Positions 44,246 through 52,621 of a stretch of DNA of 64,000 bases are shown in pieces. A program made the translations under genes and the position numbers. Every line of letters begins with the position of its first letter. Within the stretch, counting starts at the first letter, position 1. The notes under the pieces were generated by a model. That model was not told the DNA's origin. It worked only from the letters and a program-made list of their open reading frames with translations, and did not search any database. Source of the stretch: Tritonibacter horizontis (lineage in GTDB: Bacteria > Pseudomonadota > Alphaproteobacteria > Rhodobacterales > Rhodobacteraceae); contig NZ_LPUY01000008.1 in NCBI RefSeq assembly GCF_001518015.1, positions 1-64,000 on the forward strand, read 5' to 3'.

Positions 44246-44300
44246 CAACCGCCAACCGCCAACCGCCAACCGCCAACCGCCAACCGCCAACCGCCAACCG
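44246..44300. repeat. Heptanucleotide tandem repeat (CAACCGC)7.9
   Basis: Seven perfect copies of CAACCGC run from 44246 to 44294, followed by six matching bases of an eighth. The repeat sits in the 440-base gap between the convergent fliP and flgI genes. The rest of the gap (44301-44511) is GC-rich with a run of nine C at 44497-44505 and no believable gene. Repeat number is expected to vary by slippage. Confidence 0.9.
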
Positions 44301-44511
44301 AGGACACGCATCCCACAGGAAAACTCAACCCGCTAATCCGATTGTCTTCACATCCGGGCCGGGCTGCATACCAGCGCACCCAGCATCTGTGCCGTCCGGC
44401 TCCACCCCTCGGGGCTTTGGGTTCCGTAGCGCGGACCGACCTTCCAAGGAACAGGGTGGCGCGATCATACCAGCGGACAACAGGCCGCCAGGAGCGCCCC
44501 CCCCCACACAC

Positions 44512-44546
44512 AAAGACACCCCAGGGACGGCCCCCGGGGTGTCTTT
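44512..44546. terminator. Terminator hairpin after flgI
   Basis: AAAGACACCCC / GGGGTGTCTTT (44512-44522 / 44536-44546) is an 11-bp perfect stem lying 26 bases after the flgI stop on the minus strand. The stem ends in TTT on both strands, so it can work bidirectionally. Confidence 0.75.
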
Positions 44547-44571
44547 ACTACATTCGTTTTACAGGGTTCTG

Positions 44572-45675
44572 CTAGCGCACGATGAATTCCGCGTGCAAGG
44601 CACCTGCCGCTTTGAGGCTCTTTAGAATATCGATCATGTCGCGTGGTGAAACGCCCAGCGCGTTCAGGCCGCCAACGACTTCCGACAGGGATGTCGTCTC
44701 CCGCACCTCCGCCAACTGAATGCCGGGATCCTCTTCCAAAGCGGCACCGGTCCGCGGCACCACAACCGTTTCGCCATCCGCAAAGGGGTTGGGTTGCGAG
44801 ACAAGCGGGCTTTCCTCAACCCTGAGTGTCAGATTGCCCTGCGCCACAGCCACATGCGAAATGCGCACATCGCTGCCCATCACGATTGTTCCGGAGCTCT
44901 GATCAACCACCACTCGCGCCTTTCGCTGAGGCTCGACCAGGACGTTCTCCATCCGGCCGACGGCATGCGCGGTCGATCTGGCATTTGTCCGCGGGATATT
45001 GACCTCGACCGTGCCGGAATCTTTCATCACCGCGACATTGCGGCCAAACTCGGAGTTAATAGCCTGTTCGATCCGGCCAGCGGTCGTAAAGTCCGGCTCA
45101 CGCAGGGCGAGCCTCATTGAACTAAGAGACGAAAGATCAAAATCAATCTCCCGTTCGACGCGAGCACCGGAGGGAATGACGCCCGAGGTCGGCACACCTT
45201 TTGTCACAGTCGCGGCTTCTCCTTCGGCCACCGCCCCGCCGGCCAGGATTGTCCCTTGTGCAACGGCATAAATCTGACCATCCGCGGCATTCAGCGGCGT
45301 CATGATCAATGTGCCGCCCAACAGACTGCTTGAATCGCCGATCGCGGAAACGGTTGCATCGATCGTGCCTCCGACGCGCGCAAACGGGGGCAGGGTTGCG
45401 GTGACAAAGACGGCCGCCACGTTATTGGGGCGGAACTGCTCGCCGCTCACGTTGACGCCGAGCCGTTCAAGAATGTTGGTCATGATCTCTTCGGTAAAGG
45501 GCGAATTTCGCAGCCCGTCACCGGTGCCGTTCAAGCCGACAACGAGACCATAGCCGACGAGATCATTGCCTCGGACCCCGTCAAATTCAACGAGATCCTT
45601 GAGGCGGATTGCATTGGCCTGCGCCAGCGTTGGCAGGAGCAGGCAGGTGAGGAATATTTGGATAAACTTACGCAT
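44572..45675 (-). CDS. flgI: Flagellar P-ring protein FlgI
   Basis: This periplasmic ring protein of 367 residues has a signal peptide (about 1-21, ending LAQANA). The family core RLKDLVEFDGVRGNDLVGYGLVVGL and the C-terminal TTSLSEVVGGLNALGVSPRDMIDIL are present. It is the last gene of flgE-flgK-flgL-flgI. The start overlaps the flgL stop by one base. Its chaperone FlgA is encoded at 29163. Confidence 0.96.
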   Translation of the reverse strand: MRKFIQIFLTCLLLPTLAQANAIRLKDLVEFDGVRGNDLVGYGLVVGLNGTGDGLRNSPFTEEIMTNILERLGVNVSGEQFRPNNVAAVFVTATLPPFARVGGTIDATVSAIGDSSSLLGGTLIMTPLNAADGQIYAVAQGTILAGGAVAEGEAATVTKGVPTSGVIPSGARVEREIDFDLSSLSSMRLALREPDFTTAGRIEQAINSEFGRNVAVMKDSGTVEVNIPRTNARSTAHAVGRMENVLVEPQRKARVVVDQSSGTIVMGSDVRISHVAVAQGNLTLRVEESPLVSQPNPFADGETVVVPRTGAALEEDPGIQLAEVRETTSLSEVVGGLNALGVSPRDMIDILKSLKAAGALHAEFIVR

Positions 45676-46682
45676 TACATGTAATTCAGCAGGTTAAGTT
45701 GCGAGGACCGGACCGTCACCGTATAGAGCGCCTCCAGTTGAAACTGGACCTCTTCGATGCGGCTCGCGGTTTCTGCCGGATCGGCGAGGATCAAGTCATT
45801 CAGCGTGGTCCCGAGCGACGTGAGAGCCGCAGAGTTTCGGGTTTGCGTTTCCTCGATCCTGGCCTCGATAAAGCCGATGTTGGACTGGATATCAGTCAGC
45901 TCGGATTGGGTGGTCATCAGTTCTTCGCCTGCCCGCGCAACCAGATCCGCGGCTTCAACCGTCGACAGATGGCTGAGGTAATCGCCGCTTGCCAAACCGC
46001 CAAGAGCGAAGCTTTTCATTGCCTGTTTGAAGGCCTCATCATCCGCGCGGAGCGAAAAATTGACCTCTTCGCTGGCACCGATACGGACGGAACTCATGCT
46101 GTTGGTCGACCCGTTGTACATGATCGCATCAAATCCGCTTGGATCATCGAACCAATCCTGCACCGCTTGGGCAATGTCATCGACATCGGTCAAAGTACCG
46201 ACTTCCGTGACAAGCGCCGCCATCATCGTATCCGCGCTTTCCAACGGGACGGTGCTGGTGTCGGTCCCTGCAAACAAGCTGCGTCCTGAAAGCTGACCAT
46301 TCAGATTGTTGATGGTCTCTTTCAGAAAGGACACCGACTGCTGCGCCAGTTCTTCAGCCGTGGTGGCATTGGCGGTGCTGGTCAGCGCCAGGATATCGGA
46401 GCCAAGATCAAGCGCATTGTTATTGATACGCTCCATGTAGCCCTGCGCGGTGGAAGCAAATAGCGCCGATTCCTGCGCGGCCACCTGGTAGCTGTCGAGT
46501 TTTGAAATCGACCGTTCCAGATCCGCGACGAACCCAAGATCCCCGCCCAGTTTGGTCGGCAGGTCAGAGGCAATACCGGTGCTCATTTCCTGCGTCAGAG
46601 TATCCAGTTGCTTGGTCAGATCGACGGATCTGTTGCGCAGGAAGAGATACTGCGCCATGTCACCAAAAGACGTCACATTCAT
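45675..46682 (-). CDS. flgL: Hook-filament junction protein FlgL
   Basis: FlgL (HAP3) joins the hook to the filament. This 335-residue protein resembles flagellin in its N-terminal (LTQEMSTGIASDLPTKLGGD) and C-terminal helices (SLGTTLNDLILADPAETASRIEEVQFQLEALYTV). GRSLFAGTDT in the centre is a recognisable FlgL segment. It lies between flgK and flgI. Confidence 0.92.
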   Translation of the reverse strand: MNVTSFGDMAQYLFLRNRSVDLTKQLDTLTQEMSTGIASDLPTKLGGDLGFVADLERSISKLDSYQVAAQESALFASTAQGYMERINNNALDLGSDILALTSTANATTAEELAQQSVSFLKETINNLNGQLSGRSLFAGTDTSTVPLESADTMMAALVTEVGTLTDVDDIAQAVQDWFDDPSGFDAIMYNGSTNSMSSVRIGASEEVNFSLRADDEAFKQAMKSFALGGLASGDYLSHLSTVEAADLVARAGEELMTTQSELTDIQSNIGFIEARIEETQTRNSAALTSLGTTLNDLILADPAETASRIEEVQFQLEALYTVTVRSSQLNLLNYM

Positions 46683-46685
46683 AGC

Positions 46686-48131
46686 TTAGAGCCTCATCAA
46701 TTCCTGCATCATTTCATCGATCGCCTGGAGCATCCGGGCGTTCGCAGCGTAAATGGTTTCGAGCATCATCAACGTCTGAAGCTCCGCGTCGGTATCGACG
46801 CCTTGTTCTAATTCACGGGACTGCATGTCGGAGAATATGGCAGAGGAGAATGCTTGCTCCTGCTCCGCCCAGGTGAACTCCTGCGTGAAACTCGTCATCA
46901 GGTTTGCGGCGATCGCGTAGGCGCTGAAATCACCCGAGCCGAGACCCGGTGATGAAATCGTATTGGTGGCTTCCAATGCATCGCCGTAGTTGTTGAGGAT
47001 GGTGGTATCGCCCCGCTCGCCGACTGCAGTGGCGTTCAAACCATCCCGCAATCGCCAGGTCTCTGCATCGCCGCTCATTGAAATCGTGCTGTTGATCACG
47101 ATCCGGTTGGCGATACCCAGTTCATCGGAGGTGTCGTAGAAACCACCTTCATCCGTGAATATGCCCGGATCCGTAGCGCCAAGAGTGGTGTCCACCGTCG
47201 GATCCTGGAACCGGAGGATCAAATCCCCGGCCATCGTATCAAGATCTTCCTGCGCCTGGACGGCTGAAACGTCGCGGATATGGAACTGTGCCGCCAGGCT
47301 GCCACCGCCGATCTTGCCATTGATCGACGTGTTGATGGGGTTTCCGTCAATTTCCAGTCCAGAAAGTTGACCGTTGTCAACTGTCATATATGGCGTGACG
47401 AGAGATGTTTCATCAAAGGTGAATTCCGCCACGGAGCCGTCCAGAAGTTTGACACCGGCTTGAGTATAAAGGGCGATCTGATCGTTGTCGCGTTCGTAGA
47501 TCTGAACCGGAATGACCTCATTGATCGAGTCGATGAGGTTGTCACGCTGATCTTCCAAACCAGCGGTATCCAGGCCACGGACACGCGCCGCCAGGATCTG
47601 ACCATTCATCTCGTCCAGATCTTCCAGATCGGATTCCAGGCCCGCGATCAGGGACGCGATGGAATCCTCTGCCTTGTTGCGCAGATCGGACAACCCGTCT
47701 GCGGCTTCTTTTATCGATTCAGCAAGCTCCTCCGCTTGCATCGAAAAGTCATGGAGGCGTGCATCCGAGTTTGGCAGTGACGTCGCCTCGATCAGCGCCG
47801 CCTCCATGTCGTTCATTCGCTGTGCGATGGAGTAGCCATCATTCACGGTTCCGACGAGGTCGGAAAGCCGCGAATAGAAATCCGCCGACACAGTGGTCGA
47901 TGCGTAGCTTGCTTCCGCTGATCGGACGCTCTTCTGGATCGCAGGATCAACATTTCGCTGGACCGAGCCGATACGCACGCCGCCTGCATCACCGTTGGAC
48001 TGCAGGTCAAGCGTTCGGCGATAATACCCCTCGGTCAGGGCATTCGCGAGGTTGTCCGATACGACGGAAGTCGATCTGCCGGCGGCCGACAGACCGGTCA
48101 TCGCATTGCTTAAAGCGGACGATAGGGACAT
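46686..48131 (-). CDS. flgK: Hook-filament junction protein FlgK
   Basis: FlgK (HAP1) is the first junction protein. This 481-residue protein has the axial N-terminus (STVVSDNLANALTEGYYRRTL-type), a long coiled middle and the C-terminal segment LMMLETIYAANARMLQAIDEMMQELM. It is shorter than enterobacterial FlgK (about 545), which is common in alphaproteobacteria. Three bases separate it from flgL. Confidence 0.93.
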   Translation of the reverse strand: MSLSSALSNAMTGLSAAGRSTSVVSDNLANALTEGYYRRTLDLQSNGDAGGVRIGSVQRNVDPAIQKSVRSAEASYASTTVSADFYSRLSDLVGTVNDGYSIAQRMNDMEAALIEATSLPNSDARLHDFSMQAEELAESIKEAADGLSDLRNKAEDSIASLIAGLESDLEDLDEMNGQILAARVRGLDTAGLEDQRDNLIDSINEVIPVQIYERDNDQIALYTQAGVKLLDGSVAEFTFDETSLVTPYMTVDNGQLSGLEIDGNPINTSINGKIGGGSLAAQFHIRDVSAVQAQEDLDTMAGDLILRFQDPTVDTTLGATDPGIFTDEGGFYDTSDELGIANRIVINSTISMSGDAETWRLRDGLNATAVGERGDTTILNNYGDALEATNTISSPGLGSGDFSAYAIAANLMTSFTQEFTWAEQEQAFSSAIFSDMQSRELEQGVDTDAELQTLMMLETIYAANARMLQAIDEMMQELMRL

Positions 48132-48183
48132 CCGATATCACCTTCTGTGATTGTTTATGGCGGAGTGTCAGGCGCTGACTTTA

Positions 48184-49476
48184 TCAGCGCTTGATATTGG
48201 TTGTTTCCTGCAGCATCTCATCAACGGTCTGAATGACCTTGGCGTTGGAAGAATAGGCGCGCTGGGTCTGGATCATCGAGGTCAGTTCCCCCGCAACGTC
48301 CGTATTGGATTCTTCCTGACGGTAGGCTGCCACTGTCCCGGTTGGACCGGTTCCCGCATCCCAGAGGTAGAACGGGCCGCTTCCGGTAGAGGGCATGTAG
48401 GTCTGGTTGCCCATGGAAAGCATGCCATTGGCGTTCGGCATATCGGCGACCGGAACCTGGTAGACGATCCGGCTGGTGCCGTTGTTGTAGAGAACGCTGA
48501 CGAACCCGCCGTCGTCAATTTCGACACCAGAATAGCTCGCCGCTTCGGAGCCGTCCTTCTCGATCGTGGCTGCCACAAAGGTATCTGACAATTGGGTCAG
48601 ACCATTGTCCTCACCCGGGATGCCGATTTCCAGCTCGATCGGGCCGCCGTCGACGGTTACAATAATTGTCCCCTCGGTGGCGTCATAAGTGCCGCCGGTC
48701 GTGGTCACCACGGACGAAATCGTGCCGCCGCCGGTGCGGCTGTCTGCGAATGTCACCGTGTATTCCCCGATCACCGTCGCACCGGCATTTGTGGCCGAGT
48801 CGGTGATGGTCATGGTCCACTCGTTGGCGTTACCGGTGGCCTGATACTCGATATCGAGGCTCTCAGCCTTGCCAAGGTTATCGTAGTATTCGGTGGACAT
48901 TGTATGCGGATCAGCTGTCGACCCGGCAACACCATCCGTCGCAGGCAGGTTGACGCCCAGGCGAATTTGCGTCGTTGGCGTGCCGGTTAGCTGGTTCACA
49001 TTGAACTGGATCGGTTCAAGTTCTTCAGAGGTATCGCGCGCCACGGTTGGGATGGTCTCATCATCGCCCGCGGACCAGCCCATCAGAACCAGGCCAGAGG
49101 AGGTGGTCAGATACCCCTCGTCATTGGTTTCAAACGATCCCGTGGTGGTCAGCATCATCTCAGGTGTTTCACCGGATTCGACTTCGGCCATGCTTGCAAC
49201 AGGCAGGAAGCCGCGACCTGAAATGGCAAGGTCCGTTGCATTGGCTGTCGAGATCAGAGAGCTGCGGTCAGCGATCATGCGCGTGTTGCTGACCGAGACA
49301 CCGCCAGCGGCGTAGGTCCCACCGGATTGCGACACAACCATTGACTCAAAGGTCGTCGAAACACGCTTGTAACCAGCGGTAGATGCGTTTGCGATGTTAT
49401 CGGAAATTGCTGCCAGTCGGCTGGCGTTCGCATTCAATCCGGATACACCGGCATTCAGCGAAGAGGAAATAGTCAT
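48184..49476 (-). CDS. flgE: Flagellar hook protein FlgE
   Basis: This structural hook subunit of 430 residues shows NASRLAAISDNIANASTAGYKRV at the N-terminus and ELTSMIQTQRAYSSNAKVIQTVDEMLQE at the C-terminus, the conserved ends of hook proteins. The middle domain is Thr/Gly/Asp-rich and variable. A CtrA-like box with a motif shared with motB lies 62 bases upstream. It is first gene of the hook/junction/P-ring operon. Confidence 0.94.
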   Translation of the reverse strand: MTISSSLNAGVSGLNANASRLAAISDNIANASTAGYKRVSTTFESMVVSQSGGTYAAGGVSVSNTRMIADRSSLISTANATDLAISGRGFLPVASMAEVESGETPEMMLTTTGSFETNDEGYLTTSSGLVLMGWSAGDDETIPTVARDTSEELEPIQFNVNQLTGTPTTQIRLGVNLPATDGVAGSTADPHTMSTEYYDNLGKAESLDIEYQATGNANEWTMTITDSATNAGATVIGEYTVTFADSRTGGGTISSVVTTTGGTYDATEGTIIVTVDGGPIELEIGIPGEDNGLTQLSDTFVAATIEKDGSEAASYSGVEIDDGGFVSVLYNNGTSRIVYQVPVADMPNANGMLSMGNQTYMPSTGSGPFYLWDAGTGPTGTVAAYRQEESNTDVAGELTSMIQTQRAYSSNAKVIQTVDEMLQETTNIKR

Positions 49477-49537
49477 TAGATACGCCTTTCTGCTGCATCT
49501 TCATTTTTCTTCACAGAAAGGCTTACCGCGTTGGTAC

Positions 49538-49562
49538 TTAACGTGCGGCTAACAGATAAAAT
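49538..49562 (-). promoter_or_regulatory. CtrA-like promoter box of flgE
   Basis: Read toward flgE: TTAG-N7-TTAAG, with ATTTTATCTG directly before it. The same arrangement, including the identical 13 bases ATTTTATCTGTTA, precedes motB at 50498-50522. It is 62 bases before the flgE ATG. The box overlaps the left arm of the 49545-49583 hairpin. Confidence 0.6.
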
Positions 49563-49589
49563 CCTATGCAATCTGTTAGCCGCTTTTTT
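49545..49589 (+). terminator. Perfect 13-bp inverted repeat between motB and flgE
   Basis: GCGGCTAACAGAT / ATCTGTTAGCCGC (49545-49557 / 49571-49583) with a 13-base loop is followed by TTTTTT on the plus strand. The T-run suits plus-strand transcription, but the neighbouring genes run minus. On the minus strand it would still form a hairpin 24 bases after the motB stop without a U-tract. It may insulate flgE from both sides. Confidence 0.6.
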
Positions 49590-49607
49590 CAGTGGTGGAT
49601 GGCGCGA

Positions 49608-50447
49608 TTACTTGCGCAGGAGCGTGATTTCGATCCGGTTGTTGCGGACCGACATCGGGTTCGCAGAGGACAGATCGCGATCAGCATGGCCTGTGACGCG
49701 GGAGATTCGCTTGGCTTTCAGGCCACCGGTTTCCAGCAACTCACGGGTGGTGTCGGCCCGGGCATGGGACAGAGCCCAGACAGGGTTCTTGGCGATCACA
49801 ACCGGCGTCGAAGCAACATGGCCCCCAATCGCGGCGTTGTTCTCGACCGAGGATGTGACACGGGCCACCATACGCAGCAGGTCACGCAGCAGAGCGGTCG
49901 GACGCTCGGTGCCATCTTCGAACAGCTTGGCATCTTCGGTCTCGAAAAGCTCGATGATCAGACCTTCGTCGGTCACACGGGTCACGATGTGGCGCGCCAT
50001 ATCAATGCTGACCATGCTCTCGCCACCGCGGCCTTTCAGCTCTTCGGCGATCTCGCGGAAGCTGGCTTCTTCAGCCGTGTCGTTCTTCTGATTGTCAGCA
50101 ACACCGGAGTCACCCTGCGCCCTGGAGGCATCTGTCGGGTTTTCCTTGGTGGCGCCAATGCCGTTCTGCGGCTTCACGTCTTCTGTAAACATCGTGTCGC
50201 CCTGGAAGGCGCCGTTGCCGCCGCCGGACACGCGGCTGAGAGGGATAGACGGAGAAAAATAGTCCGCCAGACCCTTGCGCTGTTTTTCCGTGGTTGCGTT
50301 CAGCAGCCACATCAGAAGGAAGAAGGCCATCATTGCTGTCACGAAGTCAGCATAGGCCACTTTCCATGCGCCACCGTGGTGTCCATCACCACCGACAACC
50401 TTTTTTCTCTTGATAATAATAGGAGCTTCGTTGCTTTGAGCCGTCAT
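49608..50447 (-). CDS. motB: Flagellar motor stator protein MotB
   Basis: This 279-residue peptidoglycan-anchored stator subunit has the N-terminal KRKKVVGGDGHHGGAWKVAYADFVTAMMAFFLLMWLL, with the proton-carrying aspartate in YADFVTAMMAF. The OmpA-like domain has RADTTRELLETGGLKAKRISRVTGHADRDL near the end. ATG 50447 follows a GGTGGTGGGA stretch; a GTG at 50471 is in frame. A perfect CtrA box lies 51 bases upstream. It is transcribed apart from motA. Confidence 0.93.
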   Translation of the reverse strand: MTAQSNEAPIIIKRKKVVGGDGHHGGAWKVAYADFVTAMMAFFLLMWLLNATTEKQRKGLADYFSPSIPLSRVSGGGNGAFQGDTMFTEDVKPQNGIGATKENPTDASRAQGDSGVADNQKNDTAEEASFREIAEELKGRGGESMVSIDMARHIVTRVTDEGLIIELFETEDAKLFEDGTERPTALLRDLLRMVARVTSSVENNAAIGGHVASTPVVIAKNPVWALSHARADTTRELLETGGLKAKRISRVTGHADRDLSSANPMSVRNNRIEITLLRK

Positions 50448-50497
50448 GTTCCCACCACCTTTTCTGTTCACCCAAAACTGGGATACAGAGGGGTTTC

Positions 50498-50522
50498 TTA
50501 ACTAGGTCTTAACAGATAAAAT
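50498..50522 (-). promoter_or_regulatory. Perfect CtrA box of motB
   Basis: TTAA-CTAGGTC-TTAA (50498-50512) fits TTAA-N7-TTAA exactly. Read toward motB it is preceded by ATTTTATCTG and followed by G, as at flgE. It is 51 bases before the motB ATG. This is the best CtrA site in the window. Confidence 0.75.
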
Positions 50523-50643
50523 TGCCCCAAGTATCAACCGTAAATCACTGGTTTATAAGGCAAAATCGAGGCCATCCTGGCTTTTTCGGGGTCGGGTCAA
50601 GGCAAACTTCAGGCAGCAATGTGGCAGCTTCAAGGCGGGGTGT

Positions 50644-50670
50644 GAGGCGGGTCAAATTCCCGCCTCTTTT
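50644..50670. terminator. Hairpin after the acyl-CoA synthetase gene
   Basis: GAGGCGGG / CCCGCCTC (50644-50651 / 50659-50666), loop TCAAATT, is followed by TTTT on the plus strand. It lies 12 bases after the stop of the minus-strand synthetase gene. On the minus strand the tail is AC-rich, so efficiency is uncertain. Confidence 0.6.
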
Positions 50671-50677
50671 GCCTCCC

Positions 50678-52291
50678 TCACAGGAGTATTTCACCATACG
50701 ATTCGCGGAGCTTGTTTTTCTGGACCTTGCCGGTTCCACCGAGGGGCAGCATCTCGACGAACACAACTGCATCCGGGACCTGCCAAGACGCGACCTTGCC
50801 AGCATAGTGTTTAAGAAGCTCTACCTCGGTCAGGCGCTCGTCGGATTTCACAACGATCAGGACAGGGCGTTCATCCCACTTGGGATGACGCGCAGCGATA
50901 GCAGCGGCCTGGGCAACACCGGGATGCGACATTGCGATGTCTTCAAGCTCCACGGTCGAAATCCATTCGCCGCCGGACTTGATGATATCCTTGGCGCGAT
51001 CCCGTATGATCATGTAACCATCCGGATCAATGGTGGCCACGTCGCCGGTGTCGAACCAGCCATCCGGGGTCAGGCAAGGGGCCTCCTGTCCAAAGTAACT
51101 GCCGATGATCCAATGACCACGAACCTGCAGGCGACCCTGGGTCTGGCCGTCTTCGGGCAGTTGGGTGCCGGTTTCGTCCACGAGACGCAACTCCACGCCA
51201 AACGGCGGGCGCCCCTGACCTTCCCGGATGTTCCGCTGTTCCGCGTCGCTCAGATGGCTGTGTTTTTGCAAGAGTTGGTTCAGAGTTCCAAGAGGGCTGG
51301 TTTCGGTCATGCCCCAGGCATGAATCAGGTCCACCCCGTAGCGGTCGCGGAAGGCCGGGATCATAACCGTTGGCAGAGCAGAGCCGCCCACCACGGTCCG
51401 TTCCAGGCTTGGGATCTTGCTGCCCGTGGTTTCCAGCGCCTTCAACAGCCCCATCCAGATGGTTGGCACGCCCAATGCAATGGTGACTTCTTCGGCGTCG
51501 ATCAGGCGCACGAGGCTCTCACCATCCAGGTTCGGGCCCGGCAAAACCAGCTTCGAGCCGACAGCCGCCGCCATATATGGGACACCCCAGGCATTGACAT
51601 GAAACATCGGGACAACGGCCATCACACTGTCCCGGGCGGCCAGCGCCAACCCATCCGGTTGATTGCCCCCGAGGGTGTGCAACACGGTGGACCGGTGCGT
51701 ATAGAGAACGCCCTTGGGGTTTCCCGTGGTGCCCGAAGTATAACAAAGACTGGACGGCGTCATCTCGTCCAGTTCCGGCCAGCAGTAGTCGCCGCTCTCC
51801 GCCTCCAGCAGCGTATCATAGAACAAGAGGTCCTCGATCTGCGCCGAAGCAGACGCGTCCTCGGGCCCCATCAACACGATATGCCGCAGATTGGGGAGAT
51901 GGGCGCGCAGTTGAGCCACCGCAGGAACAAAGGTCGCGTCGATAAACAGCACCTCATCCTCAGCGTGGTTGAGAATGTAGATCAACTGTTCGGGTTTCAG
52001 GCGGGGGTTCAATGTGTGGCACACATAACCTGCCCCGGCGACGCCAAAATAGATTTCCAGATGCCGACGGTTATTCCAGGCGATGGTTCCGCAACGGGTC
52101 GTGGGTTTCAGCCCGAGCCGGTCAAGCGCCGCTGCCAGCTTGCGGGCGTTGTTGGCCACCTCTGCCCATGTCGAACGGCTGACACCGCCAGTCGTCTCGA
52201 CCGAGGCAACCACTGTCCCCGCATGGTATTTCCCGGCATGCTCAATCAGCGAGCTGATGGTCAGGGGCTGCGTCATCATATGTCCCAACAT
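50678..52291 (-). CDS. Acyl-CoA synthetase (AMP-forming), long/medium-chain fatty acid type
   Basis: This 537-residue cytosolic enzyme activates a carboxylic acid to its acyl-AMP and then its acyl-CoA. The AMP-binding motif is SLCYTSGTTGNPKGVLYTH, followed by HAWGMTETSP and the hinge GYMIIRDRAKDIIKSGGEWIS with the C-terminal catalytic lysine in GGTGKVQKNKL. The N-terminus MLGHMMTQPLTISSLIEHA is common to roseobacter homologues. It stands alone and is unrelated to motility. The exact acid cannot be told. Confidence 0.92.
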   Translation of the reverse strand: MLGHMMTQPLTISSLIEHAGKYHAGTVVASVETTGGVSRSTWAEVANNARKLAAALDRLGLKPTTRCGTIAWNNRRHLEIYFGVAGAGYVCHTLNPRLKPEQLIYILNHAEDEVLFIDATFVPAVAQLRAHLPNLRHIVLMGPEDASASAQIEDLLFYDTLLEAESGDYCWPELDEMTPSSLCYTSGTTGNPKGVLYTHRSTVLHTLGGNQPDGLALAARDSVMAVVPMFHVNAWGVPYMAAAVGSKLVLPGPNLDGESLVRLIDAEEVTIALGVPTIWMGLLKALETTGSKIPSLERTVVGGSALPTVMIPAFRDRYGVDLIHAWGMTETSPLGTLNQLLQKHSHLSDAEQRNIREGQGRPPFGVELRLVDETGTQLPEDGQTQGRLQVRGHWIIGSYFGQEAPCLTPDGWFDTGDVATIDPDGYMIIRDRAKDIIKSGGEWISTVELEDIAMSHPGVAQAAAIAARHPKWDERPVLIVVKSDERLTEVELLKHYAGKVASWQVPDAVVFVEMLPLGGTGKVQKNKLRESYGEILL

Positions 52292-52621
52292 CTGGGCTCC
52301 TCCTTTTTGTCACTTCCAACGCTTCGGTCCAACGCAGGTGTGGCGCAGAGACGTCCAAGCTGTCGAAGCTTGCATTTTCCACCTCTCCGGCCTGCACGTG
52401 AAACGGTTCGGCTGTCCACTTTTACGGTACGTCATACGGGGGCACCGCCAGCATTCTCGCGAAATATCAATTTCCGAAACTCTTCTCGCCCCGCGGCCCC
52501 CCGATCCACCGTAAAACTATTGAAAATAGAACACCTTAGCGCCGCAACTCAAGCGGTTTGAACGAACGTTTAACCCACTTTTGATAGCGACGGAGCAGAT
52601 AAACTCTACTCGAGGGCCGCG
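52292..52621. other. Intergenic region between divergent synthetase and chemoreceptor genes
   Basis: These 330 bases contain no believable gene. They must hold the promoters of both neighbours. TTAA-N7-TTGA at 52571-52585 is a weak CtrA-like match about 37 bases before the chemoreceptor ATG; I give it little weight. No hairpin stands out. Confidence 0.4.

Noticed and set aside
44246-44300. CRISPR-like array
   Set aside because: The 7-base units are contiguous with no spacers and there are no cas genes; it is a simple tandem repeat.
50522-52561. Very long plus-strand open frame opposite the acyl-CoA synthetase gene
   Set aside because: It is the antisense shadow of a clear AMP-binding enzyme in GC-rich DNA. 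Its translation shows no family features and is His/Arg/Gln-rich in a way typical of shadow frames.
52571-52585. CtrA box before the chemoreceptor gene (TTAA-N7-TTGA)
   Set aside because: It has one mismatch and stands only about 37 bases before the ATG, unlike the other boxes; chance occurrence is likely.
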